Source of the DNA: Pseudomonas guariconensis
GTDB taxonomy: Bacteria > Pseudomonadota > Gammaproteobacteria > Pseudomonadales > Pseudomonadaceae
Reading direction: 5' to 3'
Assembly: GCF_015680235.1 (NCBI RefSeq)
Contig: NZ_JADLJL010000019.1
Location: forward strand, 31,279-95,278
Length of the DNA: 64,000 nucleotides
Below the pieces are notes generated by a model. That model saw only the letters and a program-made list of their open reading frames with translations. It was not told where the DNA came from and made no database searches. Position 1 is the stretch's first letter. The number at the start of each line of letters is the position of its first letter. Below are positions 35,244 through 43,835 of the stretch, in pieces. Both the position numbers and the translations under genes were made by a program.

Positions 35244-36599
35244 ATGGCTATCGAGCCCAGTGTACGCAGTGACCTCCCGCGCTTGGGCAAGCACGCCGAG
35301 CGCGACTACATGCCGGAGCTGGCCGGCGCGACCTTGCAGGACTCCCCGCGCCTGTCACGCCTGACGGTGTGGCTGGCTGCCGGCCTCCTGCTGGTGGCCT
35401 TGGCCTGGGCCAAGTTCGCGGTGATCGACGAGGTCACCGTGGGCGAAGGCAAGGCCATCCCTTCGAGCAAGGTGCAGGTGGTGCAGAACCTGGAAGGCGG
35501 CATCGTCACCGAGATCTTCGTGCGCGAAGGGCAGATGGTCGACAAGGGCACGACCCTGCTACGCCTGGACGATACGCGGTTCTTGTCCAACAAGGGTGAA
35601 AGCGAGGCCGATCGCTACGCCCTGACCGCGCAGGTCGAACGTTTGTCGGCCGAAGCCGAGGGGCACCCGCTGGTGCTGTCGGACGAAGTCCGCGCCAAGG
35701 CCCCGCAAGTCGCCGAGGATGAGGTCGCCTTGTACGAATCGCGCCAGCGTCGCCTGGCCAGCGAGAAACAGACGCTGAACGAACAACTGCGGCAGAAGAC
35801 CCAGGAGCTGGCCGAGTTCCGCTCCAAGGTCGAGCAGTATCGTTCGGCTTTGGGGCTCTTGCAGCAGGAGCTGAACATGTCGACGCCGCTGGTGGGCACC
35901 GGGGCGATTTCGCCGGTGGAGATCCTGCGCCTGAAACAGCGCACGGTGGAGGCGCGCGGCCAGCTCAACGCCACCAGCCTGGCGATACCACGGGCGGAGG
36001 CGGCAGTGGCGGAGATCAAGAGCAAGATCCAGGAATCCGACGCGACCTTCCGCTCCGAGGCAGCCAAGGAGCTCAACGACAAGCGCACGGAACTGTCGAA
36101 GATCACCGCCTCGAGTATCGCCATCGACGATCGGGTCAACCGCACCACGGTGGTGTCGCCGGTGCGTGGGATCGTCAAGTTGCTGAAGGTCAACACCATC
36201 GGTGGGGTTGTGCAACCGGGCAGCGACCTGGTGGAGATCGTGCCGATCGAGGACAACCTGCTGATCGAGGCCAAGGTCCGGCCGCAGGATGTAGCATTCT
36301 TGCATCCGGGGCAGGCGGCGATGGTCAAGGTGACGGCGTACGACTACACGATCTACGGGGGGCTCAAGGGCACACTCGAGTTGATCGGCGCGGATACGGT
36401 GACCGATGACAAAGGCAACGCGTTCTACCTGATTCAGGTGAGGACCGAGAAGAATCACCTTGGCGGGGACCAGAAGCCTTTGTTGATCATTCCGGGGATG
36501 GTGGCGACGGTGGATATCATCACGGGGCAGAAAAGTGTGTTGGATTATCTGTTGAAGCCGGTGCTCAAGGCACGAACGGAGGCGCTTCGGGAACGGTGA
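35244..36599 (+). CDS. HlyD/LapC-like membrane-fusion protein
   Basis: This 451-residue adaptor has one N-terminal helix (LTVWLAAGLLLVALAWAKFAVI) and a biotinyl-lipoyl half (GKAIPSSKVQVVQNLEGGIVTEIFVREGQMVDKGTTLLRLDD). A long coiled coil follows (about 130-290), then the second lipoyl half and beta-barrel (VVSPVRGIVKLLKVNTIGGVVQPGSDLVEIVP). The C-terminus DIITGQKSVLDYLLKPVLKARTEALRER is the HlyD-family end. It begins 9 bp after the ABC gene with TAGGAGG and links the ABC protein to the TolC-like channel. Confidence 0.94.
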   Translation: MAIEPSVRSDLPRLGKHAERDYMPELAGATLQDSPRLSRLTVWLAAGLLLVALAWAKFAVIDEVTVGEGKAIPSSKVQVVQNLEGGIVTEIFVREGQMVDKGTTLLRLDDTRFLSNKGESEADRYALTAQVERLSAEAEGHPLVLSDEVRAKAPQVAEDEVALYESRQRRLASEKQTLNEQLRQKTQELAEFRSKVEQYRSALGLLQQELNMSTPLVGTGAISPVEILRLKQRTVEARGQLNATSLAIPRAEAAVAEIKSKIQESDATFRSEAAKELNDKRTELSKITASSIAIDDRVNRTTVVSPVRGIVKLLKVNTIGGVVQPGSDLVEIVPIEDNLLIEAKVRPQDVAFLHPGQAAMVKVTAYDYTIYGGLKGTLELIGADTVTDDKGNAFYLIQVRTEKNHLGGDQKPLLIIPGMVATVDIITGQKSVLDYLLKPVLKARTEALRER

Positions 36600-36646
36600 G
36601 GGCTTGGGCTTGGGGCTTGGGGCTTGGGGCTTGGGGCTTGGGCTTT
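36600..36646. repeat. GGCTTGG heptamer tandem array
   Basis: Four perfect 7-bp units flanked by 6-bp variants start right after the stop codon of the HlyD-like gene. This is a likely variable-number tandem repeat. Confidence 0.9.
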
Positions 36647-36689
36647 TAGATTGTGTGAAATTCATTTTCGGTGGTGGCACCACTGGCGC

Positions 36690-36943
36690 TTTTCGCCTTT
36701 ACGGCGACCTACTTTTGCTCTTGGGCAAAAGTAGGCAAAAACCGCTGGCTCCTGCATCCAGCCCCTGCGCTACGCTCCGGGGTTCCCTCGCTCCGGCATT
36801 ACTCCCGGTGGGACGCGGCGAAGGGCCATCCATGGCCCTGCGCCGCTTGCCGGGCATCCATGCCCGGCACCCACCTTCGCAATGCCTCCACTCGGCCTCC
36901 TGACGTCGCGTTTGGCGGCGCCTGGGCCGTTGCGCATCGCAAG
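36690..36943 (+). repeat. hairpin-rich repeat element, copy 1
   Basis: This copy contains successive stem-loops: a 10-bp stem at 36710-36735, an 8-bp stem at 36823-36840 around CC, and a 10-bp stem at 36849-36870 around CC. The rest is shared with copy 2 (reverse complement) except for about 75 bp (roughly 36773-36842) that copy 2 lacks. I do not know a published name for the element. Confidence 0.8.
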
Positions 36944-36975
36944 CAAAGGCAAAGGCAAAGGCAAAGGCAAAAGGT
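36944..36975. repeat. GCAAAG hexamer tandem array
   Basis: Four perfect 6-bp units are followed by one unit with an extra A. The array sits at the outer edge of hairpin element copy 1; copy 2 has only a single unit at the matching edge. Confidence 0.9.
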
Positions 36976-37012
36976 AATGCCGGTCGATTAAGCTATTTGG
37001 GACACTTCATTG

Positions 37013-37130
37013 GGGCTGCTATGCAGCCCATCGCAGCACAAGGCCGCTCCTACAGGATCACGCAAACCTGACCAACGACGGTTTCCTGTAGGAGCGGCCT
37101 TGTGCCGCGATGGGGCGCGTAGCGGCCCCA
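37013..37130. repeat. REP pair (BIME-like)
   Basis: GGGGCTGC...CAAGGCCGCTCCTACAGG (37013-37054) and the inverted CCTGTAGGAGCGGCCTTG (37085-37102) with a GGGGCG...CGGCCCC end form an inverted REP pair. It is flanked on both sides by a direct repeat (36980-36999 and 37143-37160). Confidence 0.85.
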
Positions 37131-37180
37131 TTTGTTTAACTGGCCGGTATTAAGCTATTTACATGATCCTACCAAGCAGC

Positions 37181-37380
37181 CTGCCTTTGCTTGTGCTACG
37201 CAATAGCCCTGGCGCCGCCAAACGCGACGTCAGGAGGCCGAGTGGAAGCCTTGCGCAGGTGGGTGCCAGGCATGGATGCCTGGCAAGCGGCGCAGGGGCC
37301 GGATGCAAGAGCCAGCGTTTTTTGGTTACTTTTTGTCACGTTTGACAAAAAGTGACCCGCCGTAAGGGCGCAAAAGTGAC
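37181..37380 (-). repeat. hairpin-rich repeat element, copy 2 (inverted)
   Basis: This is the reverse complement of copy 1. The 10-bp stem at 37264-37285 has an A-T pair where copy 1 has G-C, a compensatory change. At 37328-37353 an 11-bp stem occupies the place of the copy-1 stem at 36710-36735, although the sequences differ. Confidence 0.8.
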
Positions 37381-37436
37381 TCAGCGTCGATAAAGCAAAT
37401 GGCTTTATCCCAAAAAACCCAAAACCAACCAGCAAC

Positions 37437-38030
37437 CTACCGATGATTACGCTCAAACGTCTCCCGCCCCATGGCCCTGATCTGCCCCTCGATCAATGCA
37501 TCGAACGGCTTCAACAGCCCATCGAAACATAACGGCGACTCCAGGACATTCAACGCCCCCACCACAGCCTCGACAGTGGACAAAGCCCCCTCCCCCGGCG
37601 CCTTGCGCAACCGATAGCGCGATGCCCCCACCTCCCCGAGCGTCACCCGCGGCAACGCCGCCAACAACGGATTCAGGTACAGCAGCTTGCGCGCCTTGCG
37701 CCAGGTACCGTCAGGCACGATCAGCAACAAAGGCAACTCGTCACCGCCTCCGTAAGCCTGCAGGACCACAGCCCCGTCACCCGGGAACAACACCACCGGC
37801 CGATACCCAGGTATGGCCAGCAGTAACTCGAGGTCATCGAACACCTCACCCACCCGCAACTCGGCATTGACCAGCCCAAGGGCCGCCAACCGCGCGGTAT
37901 TCAAGGCATGCGAAGCCTCGCTCGGGTGCTGCAGCACGACCACCCGGGTACGACTGTCGAGGCTGGGAATCAACGGGCAAAGGCAGTGGTCAAGCGGACG
38001 CAGGCAGCGTTCGCAGCGGGGTCTGGACAT
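37437..38030 (-). CDS. DTW-domain tRNA-uridine aminocarboxypropyltransferase
   Basis: This 197-residue protein begins MSRPRCERCLRPLDHCLCPLIP, the four-Cys zinc-binding motif of DTW proteins. It has VVVLQHPSEASHALNTARLAALGL and the DGTW motif (LIVPDGTWRKARKLL). E. coli TapT (YfiP) and related proteins install acp3U in tRNA using S-adenosylmethionine, and that is the expected role. GGAGAA precedes the ATG at 38030. The longer frame to 38213 overlaps the neighbouring gene. Confidence 0.9.
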   Translation of the reverse strand: MSRPRCERCLRPLDHCLCPLIPSLDSRTRVVVLQHPSEASHALNTARLAALGLVNAELRVGEVFDDLELLLAIPGYRPVVLFPGDGAVVLQAYGGGDELPLLLIVPDGTWRKARKLLYLNPLLAALPRVTLGEVGASRYRLRKAPGEGALSTVEAVVGALNVLESPLCFDGLLKPFDALIEGQIRAMGRETFERNHR

Positions 38031-38107
38031 AAGCTTCTCCTTACCCCGCGCAGTGTGCCACAGCCTACGGGCAAAGCCTCCACATCCTTGTGGGGCTAGA
38101 CGCAGCA

Positions 38108-39673
38108 TCAGCGGTTGAAGCGCTCCGCCAGGCTGTGCAGGTATTCGGCCATGCGCTCCAGGTCCTGGCTGATCTCGGCCCCCTGCTTGGCCTGCCCCGC
38201 GCTCTCGTCGCACAGGTGCGCGATACGCACGATCTGCTGGTTGATGTCCTCGGCGACATGGCTCTGCTGCTCGGACGCCGTCGCCATCTGCTGGCTCATG
38301 CCGGTGATCCGGCTGACCGCCTGGACGATGCCCGACAATGCCTGCTGCACCGCCTCGACACTCTGCACGCTGTCACGGGAAATCTGCTCCCCGCGGTTGG
38401 CCGTGCTTACCGCGCGCTCGGCCCCCGAGCGCAGCGAAGCGATGATCTGGTGGATCTCCTCGGTGGACGCGCGGGTACGCTGGGCCAGCGAGCGCACCTC
38501 ATCGGCCACCACCGCGAAACCTCGGCCCTGCTCACCGGCCCGCGCCGCCTCGATCGCGGCGTTGAGCGCCAGCAGGTTGGTCTGCTCGGCAATGGAAGTG
38601 ATCACATCCACCACGCTGCCGATCGACTGGGTCTGCTCGGCCAAGGCATTGACCGCCTGGCCGATATCGTTGACCGCATCGCTCATGCTGCCCATGGCCT
38701 TGAGACTCTGCTGTGCCAGGTCGCTACCCTGCTGGGCCAGTTGGTCGGCGTCGCTGGCGGCGTGAGCGGTGCTCTGCACGTTGTGGGTGACCTGCTGGAT
38801 GGTCGCTGCCATCTGCGCGATGGCCGTGGCCGACTGGTCGGTCTCGCTGCGCTGGCGATCGAGCATCTGTGCCTGGGCATCGGAAAGGCCAGCCGACTGT
38901 GCTGCCCGGGATTTGACCCCCACGCCGGCGTCCACCAAACGGGTCAAGGCGGTCTGCAAGCGCGCCTCCTCACTGATGATGGCCAGGTCCAGCTGCCCCT
39001 GCAGGCCCGGGTTGTCGCTGTAGGTCAGCGCCACCAACGGGCTGGTGAAAGCCTTGGGGTGCTCGGCCAGGGTACGGCGGATGGCCTGGTTCTGCCGATG
39101 TTCGATCCAGTACCAGGCACCGAGCATGCTCGCCATCAGCACACCCAACGCCGCATATTGCGGCAGCCACAGATAGCCAGCCGCCGACACCAGGCCGGCA
39201 CCGACCAAGGGCAGGCCATGCTGCAGCCCATGCCCCAGGCGCGCGGCCAAAGGCACGGCAGAGCGATTGCTACGCAAACGCGCATAGAGCGCCTCGGCGC
39301 GGCGGATCTGATCGCGGCTGGGCACCGAACGCACCGACTCGTAGCCACTGATGCGGCCATTCTCGTAGATGGCTGTGACATAGGCACTGACCCAGTAGTA
39401 GTCCCCGTTCTTGGCGCGGTTCTTGACAACGCCCATCCAGGGCTTGCCCTGCTTGATGGTTTCCCACATATGCCCGAACACCGAAGGCGGCATGTCCGGG
39501 TGGCGCACCAGGTTGTGTGGCTGGCCCACCAGCTCCTCATAGGTGAAACCGCTGATCGCCACGAACGCATCATTGCAATAGGTGATGCGGCTGTTCAGGT
39601 CGGTGGTGGAGATCAGCCGCTGGTCGTTGGGGAAGGTTCTTTCGTGCTCGGTGACGGGCAAATTCATGCGCAT
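38108..39673 (-). CDS. aer: Aer-type PAS-containing methyl-accepting chemotaxis receptor
   Basis: This 521-residue receptor has an N-terminal PAS domain (about 15-120) of the Aer type: [43 protein letters not shown] and [23 protein letters not shown]. In Aer this binds FAD and senses redox state. A hydrophobic membrane anchor follows (about 150-185, with no periplasmic domain), then the signalling domain with the invariant tip [38 protein letters not shown]. No C-terminal CheR-binding pentapeptide is present. A second ATG two codons in is an equally good start. P. putida has an Aer paralogue at this position next to the agmatinase-like gene, as I recall. Confidence 0.92.
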   Translation of the reverse strand: MRMNLPVTEHERTFPNDQRLISTTDLNSRITYCNDAFVAISGFTYEELVGQPHNLVRHPDMPPSVFGHMWETIKQGKPWMGVVKNRAKNGDYYWVSAYVTAIYENGRISGYESVRSVPSRDQIRRAEALYARLRSNRSAVPLAARLGHGLQHGLPLVGAGLVSAAGYLWLPQYAALGVLMASMLGAWYWIEHRQNQAIRRTLAEHPKAFTSPLVALTYSDNPGLQGQLDLAIISEEARLQTALTRLVDAGVGVKSRAAQSAGLSDAQAQMLDRQRSETDQSATAIAQMAATIQQVTHNVQSTAHAASDADQLAQQGSDLAQQSLKAMGSMSDAVNDIGQAVNALAEQTQSIGSVVDVITSIAEQTNLLALNAAIEAARAGEQGRGFAVVADEVRSLAQRTRASTEEIHQIIASLRSGAERAVSTANRGEQISRDSVQSVEAVQQALSGIVQAVSRITGMSQQMATASEQQSHVAEDINQQIVRIAHLCDESAGQAKQGAEISQDLERMAEYLHSLAERFNR

Positions 39674-39812
39674 CGGGGCGGTCCTTGCATCATGTAGATG
39701 ATGGGAAATTTCATCAAAGCAAATAGATATTTAGCAGAGTGCCATCACTCCAGTCGCGTGCCTTGGACGAAAATTTACACAGCCTGACGCTATGTTCTAA
39801 AAGCGACCTCGC

Positions 39813-40706
39813 TCAGCTGACGTTGAGCTGCGACTTGAGCAGGTCGCGGAAGGTCTGGATCAACGGTTCCCGGCTCCTGCCACGGCGAATGATCATGGAG
39901 AACGGCGCTTGGTAGCCAAAGGTGGCGGGCGACAACACCCGCAGGTCGCCCTTGTCGACCCAGGCCTGGGCATAGTGCTCGGGCAGGTAGCCGATGTAGG
40001 CGCCGGAAAGAATCAGAATCAATTGCGCCTCCATGCTTTCCACCGTTGCAGCACTGTGCTTGAACCCATGCCGGGCCAGCTCCGCCTGGCTCCAGTAGCC
40101 CCGCCCGACCATGCGCTGCTGGGTGATCACCTCTTCAGGGACCCGGCGCTCGCCGAACAACGGATGCCGATTGCTGCAGTATAGCCAGTGCTGCTCGCGG
40201 TAGAGCGGCTGATACACCAGGCCGCTCATACGCGAGGAAAACGCGCCGATGGCAAGGTCCAGGCGATTGTCCTGCACACCCAGTTGCAGCTCATAGGGGC
40301 TGGACACCGACAGGTGCAGGTGCACCGCCGGGTGCTCCTGGCTATAGGCGCCGATGGCCTCGGCCAGCGGCAGGGCCCTGTCACCGACCGTGGAATCGAT
40401 CACCCCCAAATTGAGGGTGCCGCGCAGTTCGCCCTTGAGGGCCGCGGCGTACTGTTCGAAACCATCGAGTTCGGCCAGCAGGCGCAGGGTCTCCTGGTGG
40501 AACAGCTCGCCTTTGCTGGTCAGGCTGAAGCCCCCGCGACCACGGTGGCACAGGACGATGCCCAGGGCACTTTCCAGCTGGCTCATATAGGTGCTGATGG
40601 CCGAGGTGGAGAGGTTCAGCTCACGCTGGGCATTGGCGAAGCCCTGGTGGCGGACCACGCTGATGAAGATACGCAACAGTTTCAGGTCGGGCAGTGACGA
40701 GGCCAT
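39813..40706 (-). CDS. gbuR: LysR-family regulator, probable GbuR
   Basis: This 297-residue LysR-type regulator has an N-terminal helix-turn-helix (LKLLRIFISVVRHQGFANAQRELNLSTSAISTYMSQLESALG) and a periplasmic-binding-like effector domain. It is divergent from a guanidinobutyrase gene, the arrangement of gbuR-gbuA in P. aeruginosa. The name rests on that context and the overall family match. It would activate gbuA in response to 4-guanidinobutyrate. Confidence 0.85.
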   Translation of the reverse strand: MASSLPDLKLLRIFISVVRHQGFANAQRELNLSTSAISTYMSQLESALGIVLCHRGRGGFSLTSKGELFHQETLRLLAELDGFEQYAAALKGELRGTLNLGVIDSTVGDRALPLAEAIGAYSQEHPAVHLHLSVSSPYELQLGVQDNRLDLAIGAFSSRMSGLVYQPLYREQHWLYCSNRHPLFGERRVPEEVITQQRMVGRGYWSQAELARHGFKHSAATVESMEAQLILILSGAYIGYLPEHYAQAWVDKGDLRVLSPATFGYQAPFSMIIRRGRSREPLIQTFRDLLKSQLNVS

Positions 40707-40931
40707 GGTGCAGCGGTTCCGCAGGCTGAGGATCGGCAGAGTCTAACCCGCCACCACGCGTTAGTTTAGAAATTCCTGAAGTAAGTATTTGCGTGTAGCG
40801 ATTCCTCCCGCCCACTACCTTGCGCAGACTTGGCCGCAATGTCCCTGCCCGCCGGCGCCACCCTGCCAGCCAGGCACGCGGCGGCACAGGTTCGAACAAA
40901 CAGAACAATCGACCGACTGATGAGGCCCACC

Positions 40932-41882
40932 GTGGAAAAGATTCTCCACCAACCACTGGGCGGCAACGAAATGCCGCGTTTCGGCGGCATCGCCACCATG
41001 CTCCGTCTTCCCCACCTGCAAAGCGCCGAAGGCCTGGACGCCGCGTTCATCGGTGTGCCGCTGGACATCGGCACCTCGCTGCGCTCGGGTACCCGCTTCG
41101 GTCCGCGGCAGATTCGCGCCGAGTCGGTGATGATCCGCCCGTACAACATGGCCACCGGCGCCGCCCCGTTCGACTCGCTGTCGGTAGCCGACATCGGTGA
41201 CGTGGCCATCAACACCTTCAACCTACTCGACGCCGTGCGCATCATCGAAGAGGCCTACGACGAGATCCTCGAGCACAACATCATCCCCCTGACCCTCGGT
41301 GGCGACCACACCATCACCCTGCCGATTCTGCGCGCCCTGCACAAGAAGCACGGCAAGATCGGCCTGGTGCATATCGACGCCCACGCCGACGTCAACGATC
41401 ATATGTTCGGCGAGAAGATCGCCCACGGCACCACCTTCCGCCGTGCCGTGGAAGAAGGCCTGCTCGACTGCGACCGCGTGGTGCAGATCGGCCTGCGCGC
41501 CCAGGGCTACACCGCCGATGACTTCAACTGGAGTCGTCGCCAGGGCTTCCGCGTGGTGCAGGCCGAGGAGTGCTGGCACAAGTCGCTGGAGCCGCTGATG
41601 GCCGAAGTGCGCGAGAAGGTCGGTGGCGGCCCGGTATACCTGTCGTTCGACATCGACGGCATCGACCCGGCCTGGGCGCCAGGCACAGGTACCCCCGAGA
41701 TCGGTGGCCTGACCACTATCCAGGCGATGGAGATCATCCGTGGCTGCCACGGCCTGGACCTGATCGGCTGCGACCTGGTCGAGGTCTCGCCGCCCTACGA
41801 CACCACCGGCAACACCTCGCTGCTGGGCGCCAACCTGCTGTTCGAGATGCTCTGCGTGCTGCCAGGTGTGGTGCGTCGCTAA
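40932..41882 (+). CDS. gbuA: guanidinobutyrase (agmatinase/arginase-family ureohydrolase)
   Basis: This 316-residue ureohydrolase should cleave 4-guanidinobutyrate to 4-aminobutyrate and urea, a step of the arginine dehydrogenase/oxidase and agmatine-related routes. The binuclear Mn site is complete: GGDHTI with His126, DAHADVND with Asp149, His151 and Asp153, and SFDIDGIDP in the C-terminal half. The N-terminus EKILHQPLGGNEMPRFGGIATM and the GTRFGPRQIRAESVMIRPYNMATGAAPF stretch match GbuA more closely than SpeB. The start is the GTG at 40932 with TGAGG 6 nt upstream. It is followed by a symporter gene. Confidence 0.92.
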   Translation: MEKILHQPLGGNEMPRFGGIATMLRLPHLQSAEGLDAAFIGVPLDIGTSLRSGTRFGPRQIRAESVMIRPYNMATGAAPFDSLSVADIGDVAINTFNLLDAVRIIEEAYDEILEHNIIPLTLGGDHTITLPILRALHKKHGKIGLVHIDAHADVNDHMFGEKIAHGTTFRRAVEEGLLDCDRVVQIGLRAQGYTADDFNWSRRQGFRVVQAEECWHKSLEPLMAEVREKVGGGPVYLSFDIDGIDPAWAPGTGTPEIGGLTTIQAMEIIRGCHGLDLIGCDLVEVSPPYDTTGNTSLLGANLLFEMLCVLPGVVRR

Positions 41883-41900
41883 GCAAGGCTGCACATTCCC

Positions 41901-41990
41901 TGTAGGAGCGGGCTTGCCCCGCGATGGCGATGGCCAGACCGGCCATGCAGTCTCGGCGACCGCCATCGCGGGACAAACCGGCTCCACAAG
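41901..41990. repeat. REP pair between gbuA and the symporter gene
   Basis: TGTAGGAGCGGGCTTGCCCC (from 41901) and the degenerate inverse ...GGACAAACCGGCTCCACA (to 41989) flank CGATGGCG / CGCCATCG arms. It may separate or balance expression of gbuA and the symporter. Confidence 0.75.
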
Positions 41991-42128
41991 GGCCATGCAA
42001 GCAATACCCCTGGCAGGAGCCATTCGGAAGGGCCATAGAGGCCCGCCAACACAAGACAGGACCGCCGGGCGCCGTGAATCGCCTGACCGGTCGATCTCGC
42101 CATAATAAAGATAATCGGGAGACTCCCA

Positions 42129-43508
42129 ATGGCCTTGGACATCATCGTTGTACTGATCTATGCCGCCGGCATGCTCGGCCTTGGCTGGTATGGCATGCGG
42201 CGCGCGAAGACCCACGAAGACTACCTGGTGGCCGGGCGCAATCTCGGCCCGACCTTGTACATGGGCACCATGGCCACCACCGTGCTGGGCGGTGCCAGCA
42301 CCGTCGGTACCGTGCGCCTGGGCTATGTCCACGGGATCTCCGGCTTCTGGCTCTGCGCCGCACTGGGCCTGGGCATCATTGCGCTGAACCTGTTCCTCGC
42401 CAAGCCGCTGCTGCGCCTGAAGATCTTCACCGTCACCCAGGTGCTGGAGCGCCGCTACAACCCGATGGCACGCCAGGCCAGTGCAGCCATCATGCTCGCC
42501 TATGCGCTGATGATCGCAGTCACCTCGACCCTGGCCATGGGTACCGTACTGCAAGTGCTGCTCGACGTACCGTTCTGGATGGCCCTGCTGTTCGGCGGTG
42601 GCGTGGTGGTGGTGTACTCGACCATCGGGGGCATGTGGTCATTGACCCTGACCGACATCGTCCAGTTCATCATCAAGACCGTCGGCCTGATGTTCATCCT
42701 GCTGCCGGTGTGCCTGTACAAGGCCGGTGGCTGGGACGCCCTGGTGGCCAAACTGCCGGCGGCCAGCTTCAGCTGGACCACCATCGGCTGGGACACCATC
42801 ATCACCTACTTCCTGATCTACTTCTTCGGCATCCTGATCGGCCAGGACATCTGGCAGCGGGTGTTCACCGCCCGTGACGAGAAGGTCTGCCAGCGCGCCG
42901 GTACCACCGCTGGTGTCTACTGCGTACTGTACGGCCTGGCCTGCGCCCTGATCGGCATGGCCGCCCATGTGCTGATGCCGGATCTGGCCAACCCGAACAA
43001 TGCCTTCGCCGAGATGATCAAGGGTCAGCTGCCCGAGGGCATCCGTGGCCTGCTGATGGCCGCGGCCCTGGCTGCGATGATGTCCACCGCCAGCGCCGGC
43101 CTGCTGGCTGCCTCGACCACCCTGACCGAGGACCTGCTGCCCAAGCTGCGCGGTGGCAAGCAATCGAGCCTGGGCATCAACCGCCTGTTCACCCTGCTCA
43201 CCGGCCTGGTGGTACTGGGCATTGCCCTGGCGGTGAACGATGTGATCAGCGCCCTGACCCTGGCCTACAACCTGCTGGTGGGCGGCATGCTGATCCCACT
43301 GATCGGGGCGATCTTCTGGAAGCGCGCCACCACCGCCGGGGCGATCTCCAGCATGTCGCTGGGCTTTGCCACCGCGCTGTTCTTCATGTTCAAGGATGGT
43401 CTGGACGCCAACACGCCGATCTACTACAGCCTGGCGATCGGCTTGGTGAGCTTCGTGGTGGTCAGCCTGCTGTCGCGCCGCCCGGTGGGGGCCGTCAACC
43501 TGGCGTGA
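42129..43508 (+). CDS. sodium:solute symporter (SSS family)
   Basis: This 459-residue transporter has about 13 hydrophobic helices and SSS-family motifs (GWYGMRRAKTHEDYLVAGRNLGPTLYMGTMATTVLGGASTVGT, YFFGILIGQDIWQRVFTARDEKVCQRA, AAALAAMMSTASAGLLAASTTLTEDLL). The Na2-site serines near STASAG are in place. The P. aeruginosa gbuA neighbourhood contains a similar symporter (PA1418, as I recall), so 4-guanidinobutyrate or a related guanidino compound is the likely substrate. Confidence 0.9.
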   Translation: MALDIIVVLIYAAGMLGLGWYGMRRAKTHEDYLVAGRNLGPTLYMGTMATTVLGGASTVGTVRLGYVHGISGFWLCAALGLGIIALNLFLAKPLLRLKIFTVTQVLERRYNPMARQASAAIMLAYALMIAVTSTLAMGTVLQVLLDVPFWMALLFGGGVVVVYSTIGGMWSLTLTDIVQFIIKTVGLMFILLPVCLYKAGGWDALVAKLPAASFSWTTIGWDTIITYFLIYFFGILIGQDIWQRVFTARDEKVCQRAGTTAGVYCVLYGLACALIGMAAHVLMPDLANPNNAFAEMIKGQLPEGIRGLLMAAALAAMMSTASAGLLAASTTLTEDLLPKLRGGKQSSLGINRLFTLLTGLVVLGIALAVNDVISALTLAYNLLVGGMLIPLIGAIFWKRATTAGAISSMSLGFATALFFMFKDGLDANTPIYYSLAIGLVSFVVVSLLSRRPVGAVNLA

Positions 43509-43552
43509 GCCTTAGCCGGCACGGCCAGGCTGGCATAAACCCGCCATGACTG

Positions 43553-43588
43553 AAAAGGCCGCTGCATCTTCGGATGCGGCGGCCTTTT
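43553..43588. terminator. bidirectional terminator with UUCG loop
   Basis: A 16-bp stem (43553-43568 with 43573-43588, one G-U pair) capped by TTCG has A4 on one side and T4 on the other. It ends the symporter mRNA on the plus strand and the small 42-codon transcript on the minus strand. Confidence 0.92.
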
Positions 43589-43592
43589 CGTT

Positions 43593-43721
43593 TCAGCGGC
43601 GACGCGGTTGGCGCTTGCGCTGCTCTTCGTCGGTAGGGATCGGCACCGGCTGCAGCGGAGGTGGGAGCAAGCCCAAGGCGACAGCGAGGTCGTGGAGCCA
43701 GTTGTACATTCGGTTGTTCAT
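43593..43721 (-). CDS. 42-residue PA1414-like small protein / candidate SicX-type dual-function RNA
   Basis: The ATG at 43721 is preceded by AGGGGGC. The product begins MNNRMYNWLHDLAVALGLLP and continues with PPLQPVPIPTDEEQRKRQPRRR: an amphipathic N-terminal helix, a Pro-rich linker and a very basic tail. It lies downstream of the symporter next to gbuA, on the opposite strand, the position of PA1414 in P. aeruginosa. It has an Anr box upstream and a strong terminator 4 bp after the stop, giving a transcript of about 250 nt. In P. aeruginosa this locus makes the low-oxygen-induced sRNA SicX. Homology of the RNA itself cannot be judged here. Confidence 0.75.
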   Translation of the reverse strand: MNNRMYNWLHDLAVALGLLPPPLQPVPIPTDEEQRKRQPRRR

Positions 43722-43835
43722 AATGCCCCCTTCACGGGTCAGCCTCACGGCGATTCAATCCTGCGATGCTTCATACAGATCATAGCCCCATGTCCTGTAT
43801 TACGCATGCTTCTGTTCCTACACATAAGGGCGAGT

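Larger units (their letters stand above)
36600..37436. other. 837-bp gene-free repeat cluster
   Basis: No gene is supported. Short frames here (for example 36604-36903) are read through repeats. In order: GGCTTGG heptamer array (36600-36646), hairpin element copy 1 (36690-36943), GCAAAG hexamer array (36944-36975), a direct repeat, a REP pair (37013-37130), the direct repeat again, and hairpin element copy 2 in inverted orientation (37181-37380). Confidence 0.8.

Noticed and set aside
36604..37345. Short frames across the repeat cluster that look like conserved hypothetical proteins
   Set aside because: They are translations of the hairpin element, of REP units and of microsatellites. The same peptides appear in inverted orientation from copy 2, as expected for a DNA repeat and not a gene.
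36600..37436. CRISPR array
   Set aside because: There is no regular repeat-spacer pattern; repeats are a heptamer array, a hexamer array and two inverted copies of one element, with no cas genes nearby.
43546..43785. 79-residue plus-strand frame at the PA1414-like locus
   Set aside because: It reads through the terminator stem and is antisense to the 42-codon gene, which has the better start context, promoter and terminator.
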